From: Microbacterium aurantiacum
Lineage (GTDB): Bacteria > Actinomycetota > Actinomycetes > Actinomycetales > Microbacteriaceae
Length of the DNA: 64,000 bases
Reading direction: 5' to 3'
NCBI RefSeq assembly: GCF_002872075.1
Contig: NZ_PGGU01000005.1
Location: forward strand, 1 to 64,000
The number at the start of each line of letters is the position of its first letter. Within the stretch, counting starts at the first letter, position 1. Positions 9,771 to 22,478 of this stretch are shown here, in pieces. Both the position numbers and the translations under genes were made by a program. The notes beneath the pieces are model-generated. The model was not told the DNA's origin, did no database searches, and worked only from the letters and a program-made list of their open reading frames with translations.

Positions 9771-10558
9771 TGGGCAGCGCGACCACTCAGGCACTCGCGG
9801 CATCCGTTCAGGCGCTTGCCGCAGCGTCCGGCGTCACGCTCGACACCGCGCGGGAGTTCTTCGCCGCCGCACGTGCCGTGGGCGAGTCGTCCCACCTGAG
9901 CGGCGCGCTCGCCGACCCCTCGGCTCCGGTCGAGGCGCGACAGAATGTCGTCGCAGCGGTGTTCGGCGGGTTCTCTGCGAACACCAGGGACGTCCTCAAG
10001 GTGGCCGTGGCGGAGCGCTGGTCGAACGCCGACCAGCTCATCGACGGCATCGAGGAGCTCGCGATCCGGGCAGCGGCGATCGCCGACGAGAACGCGGACA
10101 TCGAGGGCGAGTTGTTCGCCTTCACCCGCGTGATCGCGGCGAACGCCGAGCTCGAGCTCGCGCTCGGCGGACGGCTCGGGGGAGAGGACGCCAAGGGCGC
10201 CCTCGTCGATCGACTGCTCGCGAGTGGCGCCAGCGCCCCCGCGACGCTGATCGTCTCGTCGCTGGTCCGCCAGCCCCGTGGGCGCCGCGTGCGCCAGCTG
10301 CTGAGCCGGGCGATGAACATCGTCTCCAACCAGCGCGGCCGCGTCGTGGCCACGGTGCACAGCGCGAAGGCGCTCAGCGCAGCCCAGCAGACCCGTCTGA
10401 GCGACGCGCTCTCGCGTCGCTACGACGGCCGGGTGTCGCTCAACATCGTCATCGACCCGACCGTCGTCGGAGGCCTGCGCGTGCAGATCGCCGATGACGT
10501 CATCGACGGCAGCATCGCCGCACGTCTCGCCGATCTTCGCCAGAAGCTCGCGGGCTAA
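9770..10558 (+). CDS. atpH: ATP synthase F1 subunit delta
   Basis: Stator subunit on top of F1 that binds subunits alpha and b. 262 residues, longer than the roughly 180-residue enterobacterial form but typical of actinobacteria, which carry an N-terminal extension. The conserved C-terminal part includes ATVHSAKALSAAQQTRLSDAL and the signature IDPTVVGGLRVQIADDVIDGS (quoted in part). Translationally coupled to atpF through a one-base overlap. Confidence 0.95.
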   Translation: MGSATTQALAASVQALAAASGVTLDTAREFFAAARAVGESSHLSGALADPSAPVEARQNVVAAVFGGFSANTRDVLKVAVAERWSNADQLIDGIEELAIRAAAIADENADIEGELFAFTRVIAANAELELALGGRLGGEDAKGALVDRLLASGASAPATLIVSSLVRQPRGRRVRQLLSRAMNIVSNQRGRVVATVHSAKALSAAQQTRLSDALSRRYDGRVSLNIVIDPTVVGGLRVQIADDVIDGSIAARLADLRQKLAG

Positions 10559-10610
10559 CACGATTTTCGCGCGGGGAACCGCGCAGACTCTCTAATACAA
10601 AGGGAAGACA

Positions 10611-12251
10611 ATGGCAGAACTATCGATCAGCCCCGACGTCATCCGTGACGCGCTGAAGGACTTCGCCGCTGCGTACGAGCCCTCCGGGGCCGCGGCGACC
10701 GAGGTCGGCACCGTCATCGACGCCGCAGACGGCATCGCGCACGTCGAAGGACTGCCCGGTGTGATGGCGAACGAGCTCGTCACCTTCGGCGACGGCACCA
10801 AGGGCCTCGCGCTGAGCCTCGACGAGCACCAGATCGGCGTCGTCGTCCTCGGCGACTTCCAGGGTGTCGAGGCCGGCCAGAAGGTCACCCGCACCGGCGA
10901 GGTCCTCTCGGTCCCCGTCGGCGACGGCTACCTCGGCCGCGTCGTCGACCCGCTCGGCAACCCGATCGACGGACTCGGCGCCATCGAGACCGAGGGCGTC
11001 CGCGCACTCGAGCTCCAGGCCCCCGGCGTCATGCAGCGCAAGTCGGTGCACGAGCCGATGCAGACCGGCATCAAGGCGATCGACGCGATGATCCCCGTCG
11101 GCCGCGGTCAGCGTCAGCTGATCATCGGCGACCGCCAGACCGGCAAGACGGCCATCGCGATCGACACGATCATCAACCAGAAGGACAACTGGGCGTCGGG
11201 CGACGTCAACAAGCAGGTCCGCTGCATCTACGTCGCCATCGGCCAGAAGGGCTCCACCATCGCTTCGGTGAAGGGTGCGCTCGAAGAGGCCGGCGCCCTG
11301 GAGTACACCACGATCGTGGCTGCTCCGGCATCCGACCCCGCCGGCTTCAAGTACCTCGCCCCCTACACGGGTTCGGCGATCGGCCAGCACTGGATGTACG
11401 GCGGCAAGCACGTCCTCATCATCTTCGACGACCTGTCGAAGCAGGCCGAGGCCTACCGTGCCGTCTCGCTGCTCCTGCGTCGTCCGCCGGGCCGTGAGGC
11501 CTACCCGGGTGACGTCTTCTACCTGCACTCCCGTCTGCTGGAGCGTTGCGCGAAGCTGTCCGACGAACTCGGTGCGGGCTCGATGACGGGTCTCCCGATC
11601 ATCGAGACCAAGGCGAACGACGTCTCGGCATACATCCCGACCAACGTGATCTCGATCACCGACGGCCAGATCTTCCTGCAGTCCGACCTCTTCAACGCCA
11701 ACCAGCGTCCCGCGGTCGACGTCGGCATCTCGGTCTCGCGAGTCGGTGGTGACGCCCAGGTCAAGTCGATCAAGAAGGTCTCCGGAACGCTGAAGCTGGA
11801 GCTGGCGCAGTACCGCTCGCTCGAGGCCTTCGCGATGTTCGCATCCGACCTCGACGCGGCCTCTCGTCGCCAGCTGTCGCGCGGTGCACGACTGACCGAG
11901 CTGCTCAAGCAGCCGCAGTACTCGCCGTACCCCGTCGAGGAGCAGGTCGTCTCGATCTGGGCCGGAACCAACGGCAAGCTCGACACGATCGAGGTCGAAG
12001 ACGTCCTGCGCTTCGAGCGCGAGCTGCTCGACCACCTGCGTCGCAACAGCAAGGTGCTCGAGACGCTGCGTGAGACCAACGTCCTCGATGATGACACCAT
12101 CGCCGAGCTCACGAAGCAGACGGATGCCTTCATCCTGGAGTTCCAGGGCGGCAAGGGACACGCCATCGGCGCCCCGGGCCACGAGGAGCACGCGGCTGCT
12201 GAGGCGGAGGACGTCAACCAGGAGAAGATCGTCAAGGGTCGTCGCGCGTAA
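10611..12251 (+). CDS. atpA: ATP synthase F1 subunit alpha
   Basis: Non-catalytic nucleotide-binding subunit of F1. 546 residues. The P-loop GDRQTGKT is at residues 173-180. The DELSE-type N-terminal barrel and the ATP synthase signature near [14 protein letters not shown] are intact. The C-terminal tail ([19 protein letters not shown]) is a short actinobacterial extension. AAAGGGAAG precedes the ATG. Fifth subunit gene of the operon. Confidence 0.98.
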   Translation: MAELSISPDVIRDALKDFAAAYEPSGAAATEVGTVIDAADGIAHVEGLPGVMANELVTFGDGTKGLALSLDEHQIGVVVLGDFQGVEAGQKVTRTGEVLSVPVGDGYLGRVVDPLGNPIDGLGAIETEGVRALELQAPGVMQRKSVHEPMQTGIKAIDAMIPVGRGQRQLIIGDRQTGKTAIAIDTIINQKDNWASGDVNKQVRCIYVAIGQKGSTIASVKGALEEAGALEYTTIVAAPASDPAGFKYLAPYTGSAIGQHWMYGGKHVLIIFDDLSKQAEAYRAVSLLLRRPPGREAYPGDVFYLHSRLLERCAKLSDELGAGSMTGLPIIETKANDVSAYIPTNVISITDGQIFLQSDLFNANQRPAVDVGISVSRVGGDAQVKSIKKVSGTLKLELAQYRSLEAFAMFASDLDAASRRQLSRGARLTELLKQPQYSPYPVEEQVVSIWAGTNGKLDTIEVEDVLRFERELLDHLRRNSKVLETLRETNVLDDDTIAELTKQTDAFILEFQGGKGHAIGAPGHEEHAAAEAEDVNQEKIVKGRRA

Positions 12252-12271
12252 TCGCGTGAGGTACTGAGAAC

Positions 12272-14648
<2,377 letters not shown>

Positions 14649-14650
14649 TC

Positions 14651-14911
14651 ATGGCACTGCATGTCAGCCTCGTCTCCGCGGACGCGGAGGTCTGGACGGG
14701 AGAGGCGAGCCTCGTGGTCGCCAAGACCGTCGAGGGCGAGATCGGCTTCATGACCGGTCACGAGCCGGTGCTGGCCATCCTGGCCGAAGGCCAGGTCCGG
14801 ATCACCCAGGCCGACGGCACCAAGGTGCTGGCGAACGCTCAGGATGGGTTCCTCTCCATGGAGGGCAGCAACCTGACGATCGTCGCCGGCAACGCGGCGC
14901 TCATCGCCTAG
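14651..14911 (+). CDS. atpC: ATP synthase F1 subunit epsilon
   Basis: Regulatory and stalk subunit of F1. 86 residues: essentially the N-terminal beta-sandwich (VSLVSADAEVWTGEASLVV, TGHEPVLAILAEGQV), without the C-terminal helical hairpin of the roughly 135-residue enterobacterial form. The short form is common in actinobacteria, so this is not a truncation. Since the helical hairpin is the part that inhibits ATP hydrolysis in other bacteria, that control is probably absent or different. Last gene of the operon; a long hairpin terminator follows 13 nt later. Confidence 0.95.
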   Translation: MALHVSLVSADAEVWTGEASLVVAKTVEGEIGFMTGHEPVLAILAEGQVRITQADGTKVLANAQDGFLSMEGSNLTIVAGNAALIA

Positions 14912-14924
14912 CAACGAATCGATT

Positions 14925-14961
14925 CCGAAGCGCAAGGACCCATCGGGTCCTTGCGCTTCGG
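14925..14961 (+). terminator. Terminator of the atp operon
   Basis: Perfect 17-bp inverted repeat: CCGAAGCGCAAGGACCC at 14925-14941 and its complement at 14945-14961, with a 3-nt loop (ATC). No U-tract follows, so it is a strong hairpin of the I-shaped type often used in actinobacteria. It separates atpC from yaaA. Confidence 0.85.
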
Positions 14962-14981
14962 CGTCTCCTGTGAGGAAGAGC

Positions 14982-15737
14982 ATGAAGATCCTGCTGCCGC
15001 CGTCGGAGACCAAGCGGTCCGGAGGCTCCGGTCCGGTCATCCAGCTGGGGTCCCTGGCGCTGCCCGGCCTTCTCGATCAGCGCGCGGCGGTCGCCGGCGC
15101 CCTTGTCGAGCTGGCAGCGGACGAAGTTGCCTCCCGCAGGGTGCTCAAGCTGAGCGAGCGTCAGCTCGGCGACATCGCGCACAATCGGACGCTGCTCTCC
15201 TCGCCGACGATGCCGGCCGTCGATCGGTACACCGGCGTGCTCTTCGATGCGCTGGATGCCGCCACTCTGCCGACCGCCTCCAGACGCTGGCTCGGCGCGA
15301 ACGTCTGGATCCACTCCGCCCCGTTCGGACCGGTCGGAGCCTTGGACCCGATCCCGTCTTACCGTCTCGCCGCGGGAACGTCACTGCCGGGAGTGGCCGC
15401 ACTGCGGCGGCACTGGGCGGCGGCGACCACCGCGGCGTTCGCTGATGAGCAGCCGGCATTCGTGCTCGATCTGCGCAGTGAGGCGTACGTCGCCCTCGGA
15501 CCGATCCCGGCATCCGTCCCGGCCGCCTACGTGCGCGTCGTCACCGACGACGGGGGCACATCGAGGGCGCTCAACCACTTCAACAAGACGGCGAAGGGGC
15601 AGCTCGTGCGTGCGCTGGCCGAAGATCGTCCTCGGTTGCGCTCGCTGCGGGCACTGCTGTCGTGGACGTCGGGACGCGGGATCCTGCTCCGAGCGACCGA
15701 CGACCACAGGGTGCTCGAGCTCGTCGTCGCCGGCTGA
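14982..15737 (+). CDS. yaaA: YaaA/UPF0246 family protein
   Basis: 251 residues from the ATG at 14982, which has a GAGGAAGAG site just upstream; an in-frame GTG at 14970 overlaps that site and is less likely. The N-terminus MKILLPPSETK and the segment SEAYVALGPIP belong to the UPF0246 (DUF328) family. E. coli YaaA binds DNA and limits iron and oxidative damage under peroxide stress. That role is known for the E. coli protein; its extension to this distant homologue is inference. Expression probably needs its own promoter because of the atp terminator. Confidence 0.85.
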   Translation: MKILLPPSETKRSGGSGPVIQLGSLALPGLLDQRAAVAGALVELAADEVASRRVLKLSERQLGDIAHNRTLLSSPTMPAVDRYTGVLFDALDAATLPTASRRWLGANVWIHSAPFGPVGALDPIPSYRLAAGTSLPGVAALRRHWAAATTAAFADEQPAFVLDLRSEAYVALGPIPASVPAAYVRVVTDDGGTSRALNHFNKTAKGQLVRALAEDRPRLRSLRALLSWTSGRGILLRATDDHRVLELVVAG

Positions 15738-15787
15738 AGAGCCCGAATGGGGATTTCTGCCCGTGTTTGTCATTGCCCGGCCACAGT

Positions 15788-15824
15788 GTCACCGCTAGTG
15801 TGGTGACGCGAAGCGCACGCTTCG
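15788..15824 (+). promoter_or_regulatory. Promoter with perfect dyad over the -10, followed by a hairpin
   Basis: GTCACC-N8-GGTGAC (15788-15807) is a perfect 6-bp dyad centred on TAGTGT (15796-15801), a likely -10. Directly after it, CGAAGCG/CGCTTCG (15809-15824) forms a tight hairpin at the expected 5' end of the RNA. This looks like an operator placed on the promoter of the downstream membrane protein. The regulator is not identifiable. Confidence 0.45.
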
Positions 15825-15873
15825 TGGCGGGGGACGAGACACGTCTCCCGAGACCCAAAGAAATGTGAGTCTC

Positions 15874-16635
15874 ATGTACGACGACAGTTCTGGCTATTAC
15901 GGCCTCATCATTGCCTACGGTTTCGTGATGTTCATCATTGCGATCGCCGGTTACGTGTTGACCTCGCTGTTCCTGATGAAGATCTTCCAGAAGGCCGGCG
16001 TGCAGGGCGGATGGCGCGCCTGGGTTCCGGTCTACAACTCCATGGTGATGTTCAAGCTGGGTGACCTCAGCCCCTGGCTCGTGCTCTACGGTGTCGGCGG
16101 CGCGATCCTGCTCAGCTGGATCGGCATCGGCGTCGTCTTCTCCCTGGCGCTGGCGGTCCTCTCCGTGCTCGCCGCATGGCGGGTCGGCCTCAAGCTGCAG
16201 AAGGACGCGGTCTGGGTCGTTCTCTACATCTTCCTGAGCATCGTCTGGCTCGGCATCAACGCGTTCGACAAGTCGCGCTGGAACGCGAACGTCGCGCCCG
16301 CACCGTGGGCAGGCAACGCGTTCCTCGGCGACCGCACCGTCTGGGAAGGCGTTCCCACTCAGCCGTCCGCGGTCGCAGGCCCCGCACAGCCCGGATACGG
16401 CGCTGCCCCTCAGGGCTACGCACCGCCGGCTCAGCCGGGCTACGCACCGCCGGCTCAGCCCGGTTACGCTGCTCCCGCACAGCCGGGATACACGCCTCCT
16501 GCAGCGCCGTCCGCTCCGGCGACGGGTGCTCCGAGCGTCCCGCCGGTTCCGCCGACGACACCGCAGGCTCCGCCTGCTGCTCCGCCGGCACCTCCCACCA
16601 CGCCGCCGGCGAACCCCACACCGCCCCCGGCCTGA
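15874..16635 (+). CDS. DUF5684-like membrane protein with Pro-rich tail
   Basis: 253 residues from the ATG at 15874; a GTG at 15865 is an alternative. Helices lie at about residues 10-32, 50-75 and 85-110, with an aromatic segment (GWRAWVPVYNSMVMFKLGD) like the GW.A.IP.YN signature of DUF5684 proteins. A soluble region follows, then a C-terminal tail with repeats of QPGYAPPA-type units (about residues 165-205) and a Pro/Ala run. Function unknown. The tail is probably disordered. A dyad-covered promoter precedes the gene and a terminator follows it, so it is a single-gene unit. Confidence 0.65.
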   Translation: MYDDSSGYYGLIIAYGFVMFIIAIAGYVLTSLFLMKIFQKAGVQGGWRAWVPVYNSMVMFKLGDLSPWLVLYGVGGAILLSWIGIGVVFSLALAVLSVLAAWRVGLKLQKDAVWVVLYIFLSIVWLGINAFDKSRWNANVAPAPWAGNAFLGDRTVWEGVPTQPSAVAGPAQPGYGAAPQGYAPPAQPGYAPPAQPGYAAPAQPGYTPPAAPSAPATGAPSVPPVPPTTPQAPPAAPPAPPTTPPANPTPPPA

Positions 16636-16646
16636 CAGCTGTGAAC

Positions 16647-16678
16647 ACAGAGCCCTCGACCTCGGTCGGGGGCTCTGT
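16647..16678 (+). terminator. Hairpin terminator after the DUF5684-like gene
   Basis: ACAGAGCCCTCGAC pairs with GTCGGGGGCTCTGT (16647-16660 and 16665-16678) with one G-U pair and a 4-nt CTCG loop. There is no U-tract. It lies 12 nt after the stop. Confidence 0.75.
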
Positions 16679-16725
16679 CGCGTGCGGGGACCGGCCCGTC
16701 GCGCCGTCCGGGCGAACGACTGGGA

Positions 16726-16731
16726 TAGCGT
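16726..16731 (+). promoter_or_regulatory. Leaderless-type -10 (TAGCGT)
   Basis: TAGCGT lies 7 nt before the ATG at 16739 of the aldo/keto reductase. Confidence 0.5.
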
Positions 16732-16738
16732 GGAGGGC

Positions 16739-17722
16739 ATGGTGATGTCGCAGCGCCGCGTGGGCGCATCCGGTCTTCTGGTCTCGCCGACGGGACTCGG
16801 CTGCAACAACTTCGGGCGCGCGGGCACCGCGACCCAGACGCTCGAGGGTACGCGGGAGGTGATCGACGCGGCGATCGCCAATGGCATCACGCTGCTCGAC
16901 ACCGCCGACATGTACGGCGCGGTCGCGGGAACGAGCGAGGCGCTGATGGGGGAGGCGCTGGAAGGTCGCCGCGATCGCATCGTTCTGGCCACGAAGTTCG
17001 GTCACGAGCGGGACATGGGGTACGACTTCCCGGCCGGACGAGGCTCCCGCCGATACGTCCGCCGTGCCGTCGAGGAGTCCTTGCGTCGTCTGCGCACCGA
17101 TTGGATCGACCTCTACCAGCTGCACCTGCCCGATCCTGAGACACCGATCGCCGAGACGATCGACGCCCTCGACGAGCTGGTCAGAGAGGGGAAGATCCGC
17201 TACTACGGCCACTCGAACTTCACCGGGTGGCAGGTCGCCGAGGCGGAGTTCACCTCCCGGGAGCGCTCGACCGGCCGCTTCATCTCGGCGCAGAACCACT
17301 ACTCGCTGCTCGCCCGCGCGGCGGAGCGCGAGGTTCTGCCGGCTGCGGAGCGGTACGGGCTCGGCTTCTTCCCGTACTTCCCGCTGCACAACGGTCTCCT
17401 CACCGGAAAGTTCACACGCGATGGGGGACCCGCATCGAGCCGGATCATGTCCTCGCGCCGCCACGTCTGGGAGAACGCGCCTTGGGATGCTCTCGACGAG
17501 TTCCGGGTCTTCTGCGCCGAACGAGACATCACCATGCTGCAGGCGGCGTTCGGCTGGCTTCTGGCGCGGCCGGCTGTGTCCAGTGTGATCGCCGGGGCGA
17601 CGTCGGCCGCCCAGATCGAGGCGAACGCGGCAGCGGGCACGGCATGGAGTCCTGACGAGGCGGATCTCGCGATCATCGACGAGCTCTTCCCGTTGCCCGA
17701 GGATCCGGGAGCGCGGGTATGA
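16739..17722 (+). CDS. Aldo/keto reductase
   Basis: NADPH-dependent carbonyl reductase of the AKR superfamily. 327 residues from the ATG at 16739, chosen because TAGCGT is 7 nt upstream; a second ATG is two codons in. The catalytic tetrad is visible: Asp and Tyr in LLDTADMYG, Lys in VLATKFGHE and His in YQLHLPDPETP. The C-terminal cofactor-binding region SVIAGATSAAQIEANAAA is intact. It resembles the AKR group that includes oxidoreductases of unknown substrate. The substrate cannot be read from sequence. Confidence 0.88.
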   Translation: MVMSQRRVGASGLLVSPTGLGCNNFGRAGTATQTLEGTREVIDAAIANGITLLDTADMYGAVAGTSEALMGEALEGRRDRIVLATKFGHERDMGYDFPAGRGSRRYVRRAVEESLRRLRTDWIDLYQLHLPDPETPIAETIDALDELVREGKIRYYGHSNFTGWQVAEAEFTSRERSTGRFISAQNHYSLLARAAEREVLPAAERYGLGFFPYFPLHNGLLTGKFTRDGGPASSRIMSSRRHVWENAPWDALDEFRVFCAERDITMLQAAFGWLLARPAVSSVIAGATSAAQIEANAAAGTAWSPDEADLAIIDELFPLPEDPGARV

Positions 17723-17801
17723 GGGCGGATGCGGAGTTCTACTACGATGTGTGAGTATCCTGCGTTCTTCCGAGCGACCGCAGGGATTTCGGAGGATGCA
17801 C

Positions 17802-18608
<807 letters not shown>

Positions 18609-18666
18609 CGGCCGATCGCTGGGGACAACGATGATTCGACGTCGCAGTTGATGTCGAATGGCGGGT

Positions 18667-21441
18667 ATGGATTCCCCGCCCATCGCACTCCCGGCCGCGA
18701 TCCCTCCGGCCCGGCGTCCGCCGATCCCCCTCCTCGCCGCAGTGGTGCCGATCGCGGGTGGAGTCGTTCTCTGGTTGATCACCGGATCACTGTTCGCGCT
18801 GTGCTTCGCTGCTCTCGGGCCGCTGATGCTCGTCGCTTCCCTGCTCGATGGTGCACGCAGCCGACGACGTGACCGTCGACTCTCGGACGATGAGTCGGCG
18901 CAGGCATGGGCGCGGGCTGAGACGGATCTCCGCGACAGGCAGAACCAGGAACGGATCCGGCTCCGACATCGTCATCCGGACGCTGCGACCTGTCTCATGC
19001 AGCCGCCGCTGCGCGGGGTGCAGGCGCCGGATGCGGACACGGAGCTCGTGCTCGGTCACGGTGTCGTCGCGAGCGGCATCCGCACATCCGGGGGAGAGGG
19101 CGACCGGGCGCGCGAGTTCCTCGCGCGCAGCAGCGCACTGAGCGATGCACCGATAACGGTGCCGCTCGGCGGGGGCGTCTGCCTGCGCGGCACCGCACCG
19201 ATCGTCGCAGCCGCCGCTCGAGCGCTCGTGGTGCAGCTCTGTCTGCGCTTCAGCCCGGCGCAGCTCACTCTCGCCGGCGACCTGGACTCGAGTGGTCTCG
19301 GCGGTTTCCCGCATGTGCGCGGTGCACGGCGAGGTGCGCTCCGCGTCGGTGTTGCGAGCTCCGGAGCCACCAGGCCAGAAGCGGATGCGGTGCTCTGGCT
19401 CCTCCCTCCGGAGGCCGAGGTCCCGGAGGGGGTGACGACGGTGATCGACTGCGTCGAGCCCCAGCGCGCGCAGCTGCGCACCACCAGGGGGGTGCAGGAT
19501 CTCGCAGTCGAATGCCTCTCGCTCGCTCAGACCGAGGTCGTCGCCGGCGACTGCAGTGATCGAGTCGAAGAAGTCGACGTGCTGCCCGACGCCGTGTCGC
19601 TGCACGATCTCGATCAGCCGCACTCCACGAGTGGTCTCCCCGCCGTGATCGGCCGCGGGGAACGCGGAGACGTGCTGCTGGACATCGTCGACGACGGGCC
19701 TCACGCGATCGTGACGGGGACGACCGGCACCGGCAAGAGCGAACTGCTGGTCAGCTGGGTGACGGCGATCGCGGCAGGTCACGGTCCCGACCGGGTGTCG
19801 TTCGTGCTCGCCGACTTCAAGGGCGGTACCGCGTTCGAGCCGCTGCGAGAACTGCCGCAGGTCGTCGCCGTGATCACCGATCTGGACGAGTCCGGTGCGC
19901 GCCGTGGCGTGTCCAGTCTCACGGCGGAGCTTCGCAGGCGCGAGGCCGTACTGGCCGCCGCCGGCGCCCGGGACATCAGCGAGGTCACGATGCCACGGCT
20001 CGTGATCGTCGTCGACGAGTTCGCCGCTCTTCTGCAGGAGCACTCCGACCTCGGCAGCGTCTTCACCGATGTGGCCGCGCGCGGGCGAGCTCTCGGCATG
20101 CATCTGATTCTGGGAACTCAGCGCGCGTCCGGGGTGATCCGGGAGGCGCTCGCGGCGAACTGCCCGTTGCGCCTCAGCCTGCGCGTCGGGGATCCGGCCG
20201 ACAGCAGACTGGTTCTCGGAACAGATGCGGCGGCCGAGCTGCCCGGTGGCCCGGGGTCTCGCGGACTCGCGTTCTCCCGACGCCCGCAGGATGTGGATCC
20301 GGTGGCGCTCCGTGTGGCGCTCACCGGAGCGGCAGATCTACGGGCCGTCGGGATGCGATGGTCCGCTGCGGCGACAGCGCAGAGTCCCTGGCTGCCGCCG
20401 CTCCCGCGTCTGCTGCCCCTGGCGGAGCTGACCTCCGACGGGGCGGCGAGACAGGGAGCCCTGGTTCTCGGGCGTGCCGACGACCCTGATCGTCAGGCGC
20501 AGCCGCTGGAGCTGCTCCGACCTGGCGTCGACCGCGGCCTCGCGATCCTCGGCGGCTCTGGGGCCGGGAAATCGGCGGCGATCCGAGCCCTCGCGGCCCA
20601 GCATCCGGAAGCCCTATGGATCCCCGGCGACCCGGAGCGCGCATGGGACCTCGTCACCGAGCTGGCTGAGCGAGACCCAGCCCCCGGATCGCTGGTGCTC
20701 TGCGACGACATCGATCGGCTGCTCGCCCGCCTACCGCTGGATCACGCGCAGCAGATGGCTCAGCGGTGGGAGCAGATCCTTCGGGCCGGTTCAGGCGCGA
20801 CAGTCGTGCTCACCGCGGCGCGCGCCGGCGGGCTGGTGGCACGGCTCATCGACGCGCTCCCGTCGAGGGCGCTCCTGCAGATGTCCAGCCGGGTCGAGCA
20901 CCTGGCGGCGGGCGGTGAGGCCGCGGGGTACGACCGCGACAGGGCACCCGGCCGTGCATGCATCGGGGATCGTGAGGTGCAGTTCGCGTGGATCGACGAG
21001 CAGGAGGGGGTCGCCGAGTCACGACCGTCCCGGCGCAGCGGAAGCGACGCCTGGCAACCGGAGAGCGTGATCACCGGTGTCGTGAGTTCCGGCGCCGATG
21101 CGGTGGCCACGGCCCTCCGCGACGCGTACCCGTGGTGCGACGTCGTTCCCGCGGCAAGCGACGTCCAGCGCGCTTCGAGGCCGTTGATCGTCGTGGGCGA
21201 TGCCGATGCCTGGCAGCGCTGCTGGACGGTCTGGCAGCGGGTGCGGGCCGAGGGCGAGGTGCTCGTCCGCGCTGAATGTCCTACAGAGCTGCGGCAGCTC
21301 GCGGGTGTGCGCGAGCTGCCTCCGTACGCTCTCACCCATGCCGGACGAGCGTGGTCCCTCAGGGACGCGAGGATGCCCCGGCGCGTGATCGTGCCTGCGC
21401 TCCTACCGGCGACCGCATCGAACAGAGGAGTGGGCGGCTGA
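18667..21441 (+). CDS. EccC-like FtsK/SpoIIIE ATPase
   Basis: 924 residues from the ATG at 18667; an ATG at 18658 is in frame. Two hydrophobic helices near the N-terminus (about residues 22-62) precede a cytosolic part with two P-loop modules. The first has GTTGTGKSE (about residues 352-360), Walker B LVIVVDEFAALL and the segment VLADFKGGTAFEPL, which is characteristic of EccC-type type VII secretion motors. The second has GGSGAGKSA (about 629) and LVLCDDIDRLLA. Mycobacterial EccC has three ATPase domains; this one shows two. No WXG100, EccB, EccD or EccE gene is nearby. It could move protein substrates like EccC or be a divergent DNA translocase. Its stop abuts the convergent asparaginase gene. 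Confidence 0.75.
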   Translation: MDSPPIALPAAIPPARRPPIPLLAAVVPIAGGVVLWLITGSLFALCFAALGPLMLVASLLDGARSRRRDRRLSDDESAQAWARAETDLRDRQNQERIRLRHRHPDAATCLMQPPLRGVQAPDADTELVLGHGVVASGIRTSGGEGDRAREFLARSSALSDAPITVPLGGGVCLRGTAPIVAAAARALVVQLCLRFSPAQLTLAGDLDSSGLGGFPHVRGARRGALRVGVASSGATRPEADAVLWLLPPEAEVPEGVTTVIDCVEPQRAQLRTTRGVQDLAVECLSLAQTEVVAGDCSDRVEEVDVLPDAVSLHDLDQPHSTSGLPAVIGRGERGDVLLDIVDDGPHAIVTGTTGTGKSELLVSWVTAIAAGHGPDRVSFVLADFKGGTAFEPLRELPQVVAVITDLDESGARRGVSSLTAELRRREAVLAAAGARDISEVTMPRLVIVVDEFAALLQEHSDLGSVFTDVAARGRALGMHLILGTQRASGVIREALAANCPLRLSLRVGDPADSRLVLGTDAAAELPGGPGSRGLAFSRRPQDVDPVALRVALTGAADLRAVGMRWSAAATAQSPWLPPLPRLLPLAELTSDGAARQGALVLGRADDPDRQAQPLELLRPGVDRGLAILGGSGAGKSAAIRALAAQHPEALWIPGDPERAWDLVTELAERDPAPGSLVLCDDIDRLLARLPLDHAQQMAQRWEQILRAGSGATVVLTAARAGGLVARLIDALPSRALLQMSSRVEHLAAGGEAAGYDRDRAPGRACIGDREVQFAWIDEQEGVAESRPSRRSGSDAWQPESVITGVVSSGADAVATALRDAYPWCDVVPAASDVQRASRPLIVVGDADAWQRCWTVWQRVRAEGEVLVRAECPTELRQLAGVRELPPYALTHAGRAWSLRDARMPRRVIVPALLPATASNRGVGG

Positions 21442-22437
21442 TCAGATCCCGGCGCCGGCGCGGACGGTTCCGACCGGGAGGCCACCGCCGAGCACATCCA
21501 GCGGCAGGGCGGCGGAGAGCCTCGTGACGTCGTCGTCGCTGAGGGCGCCCGCGCGCGCAAGGAGGGTGGCCGCGACCAGCGTCGCGGCGCGGGCGGAGCC
21601 GTCGAGCATCTTGAGGGCGACAGTCGTGCCGTTCGGGGCGACCATCACCATGAAGCCCTCAGCGCCGCCCTTCGCGAAGACTCCGAGGGTCTCGATCGCG
21701 ATCGTGTCCGGGCGCTCGGGGCCCTCGATCGTCCACGGATGCTGGCGCACAGCGCGGACCAGCGAGCCGGCCACGCGGTGCAGGGCGAACGGCGAGCGGT
21801 CCGATGCACTGCCGATGCGGTGGATCGCACGTGCGACGCCGGTCAGGGTGAGCGCGTACACGGGGGCGCCGCATCCGTCGATCGCCGTGTGTGCGACCTT
21901 CTCGCCGGTGAGACGCTCGACGACCTCTCGGATGTGCGCCTGCAGCGGGTGCGCCGGGTCGAGGTAGCCTTCGATCGGCCACCCGGTGGCGACGCAGGCG
22001 CGCAGCATCGCCGCGTGCTTGCCGGAGCAGTTCATCCGGATGCGGGACGGCGTGCCGTGCTCGCGCACCATCTCGTCGCGGGTCGCGGTGTCGCTCGGCC
22101 ATGCCGTGGGGCAGCCGAGGTCGTCCTCGGTGAGACCGCCGGCGGTGAGGATGTCCCGCACCACGGCGGCGTGGCGATTCGTGCCGGTATGGCTGGCAGT
22201 GGAGACGGCCAGCTGCTCGCCCTCGAGCGCGGCGCCGGCTGTGATGCATGCAACCGCCTGCATGGGCTTCATGCTCGACCGGGGGAGCACCAGGGCCTCG
22301 GCGTTGCCGTACCGCGCGACGACATCACCGTCTGTCGAGAGCACGACAGCGGCCCCGGCATGTCGGGACTCGATGAACCCGCTCCGCTCGACGACGGCGA
22401 GTTCCACGGCATCCTGAACGGTCAGAGTCTCCATCAC
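21442..22437 (-). CDS. Asparaginase (asparaginase II family, PF06089-like)
   Basis: 331 residues. The family segments ELAVVERSGFIESRHAG at the N-terminus, LPRSSMKPMQAVA, AVSTASHTGTNRH, RMNCSGKHAAML and DGCGAPVYALTL identify the R. etli-type asparaginase family, unrelated to EcAII. The expected reaction is hydrolysis of L-asparagine to aspartate and ammonia. The GTG at 22437 is chosen because TAGGGT lies exactly 6 nt upstream; the next codon is ATG. No signal peptide is visible, so it should be cytosolic. Confidence 0.87.
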   Translation of the reverse strand: MMETLTVQDAVELAVVERSGFIESRHAGAAVVLSTDGDVVARYGNAEALVLPRSSMKPMQAVACITAGAALEGEQLAVSTASHTGTNRHAAVVRDILTAGGLTEDDLGCPTAWPSDTATRDEMVREHGTPSRIRMNCSGKHAAMLRACVATGWPIEGYLDPAHPLQAHIREVVERLTGEKVAHTAIDGCGAPVYALTLTGVARAIHRIGSASDRSPFALHRVAGSLVRAVRQHPWTIEGPERPDTIAIETLGVFAKGGAEGFMVMVAPNGTTVALKMLDGSARAATLVAATLLARAGALSDDDVTRLSAALPLDVLGGGLPVGTVRAGAGI

Positions 22438-22443
22438 GCTCCA

Positions 22444-22449
22444 ACCCTA
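22444..22449 (-). promoter_or_regulatory. Leaderless-type -10 (TAGGGT)
   Basis: Minus-strand TAGGGT lies 6 nt before the GTG at 22437 of the asparaginase gene. Confidence 0.5.
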
Positions 22450-22478
22450 GCCAATGCCCCGGCTGGCAGACTGTTGCC

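Noticed and set aside
10620..12191. A 523-codon open frame antisense to atpA
   Set aside because: It mirrors the codon structure of atpA and shows no family motif or start signal.
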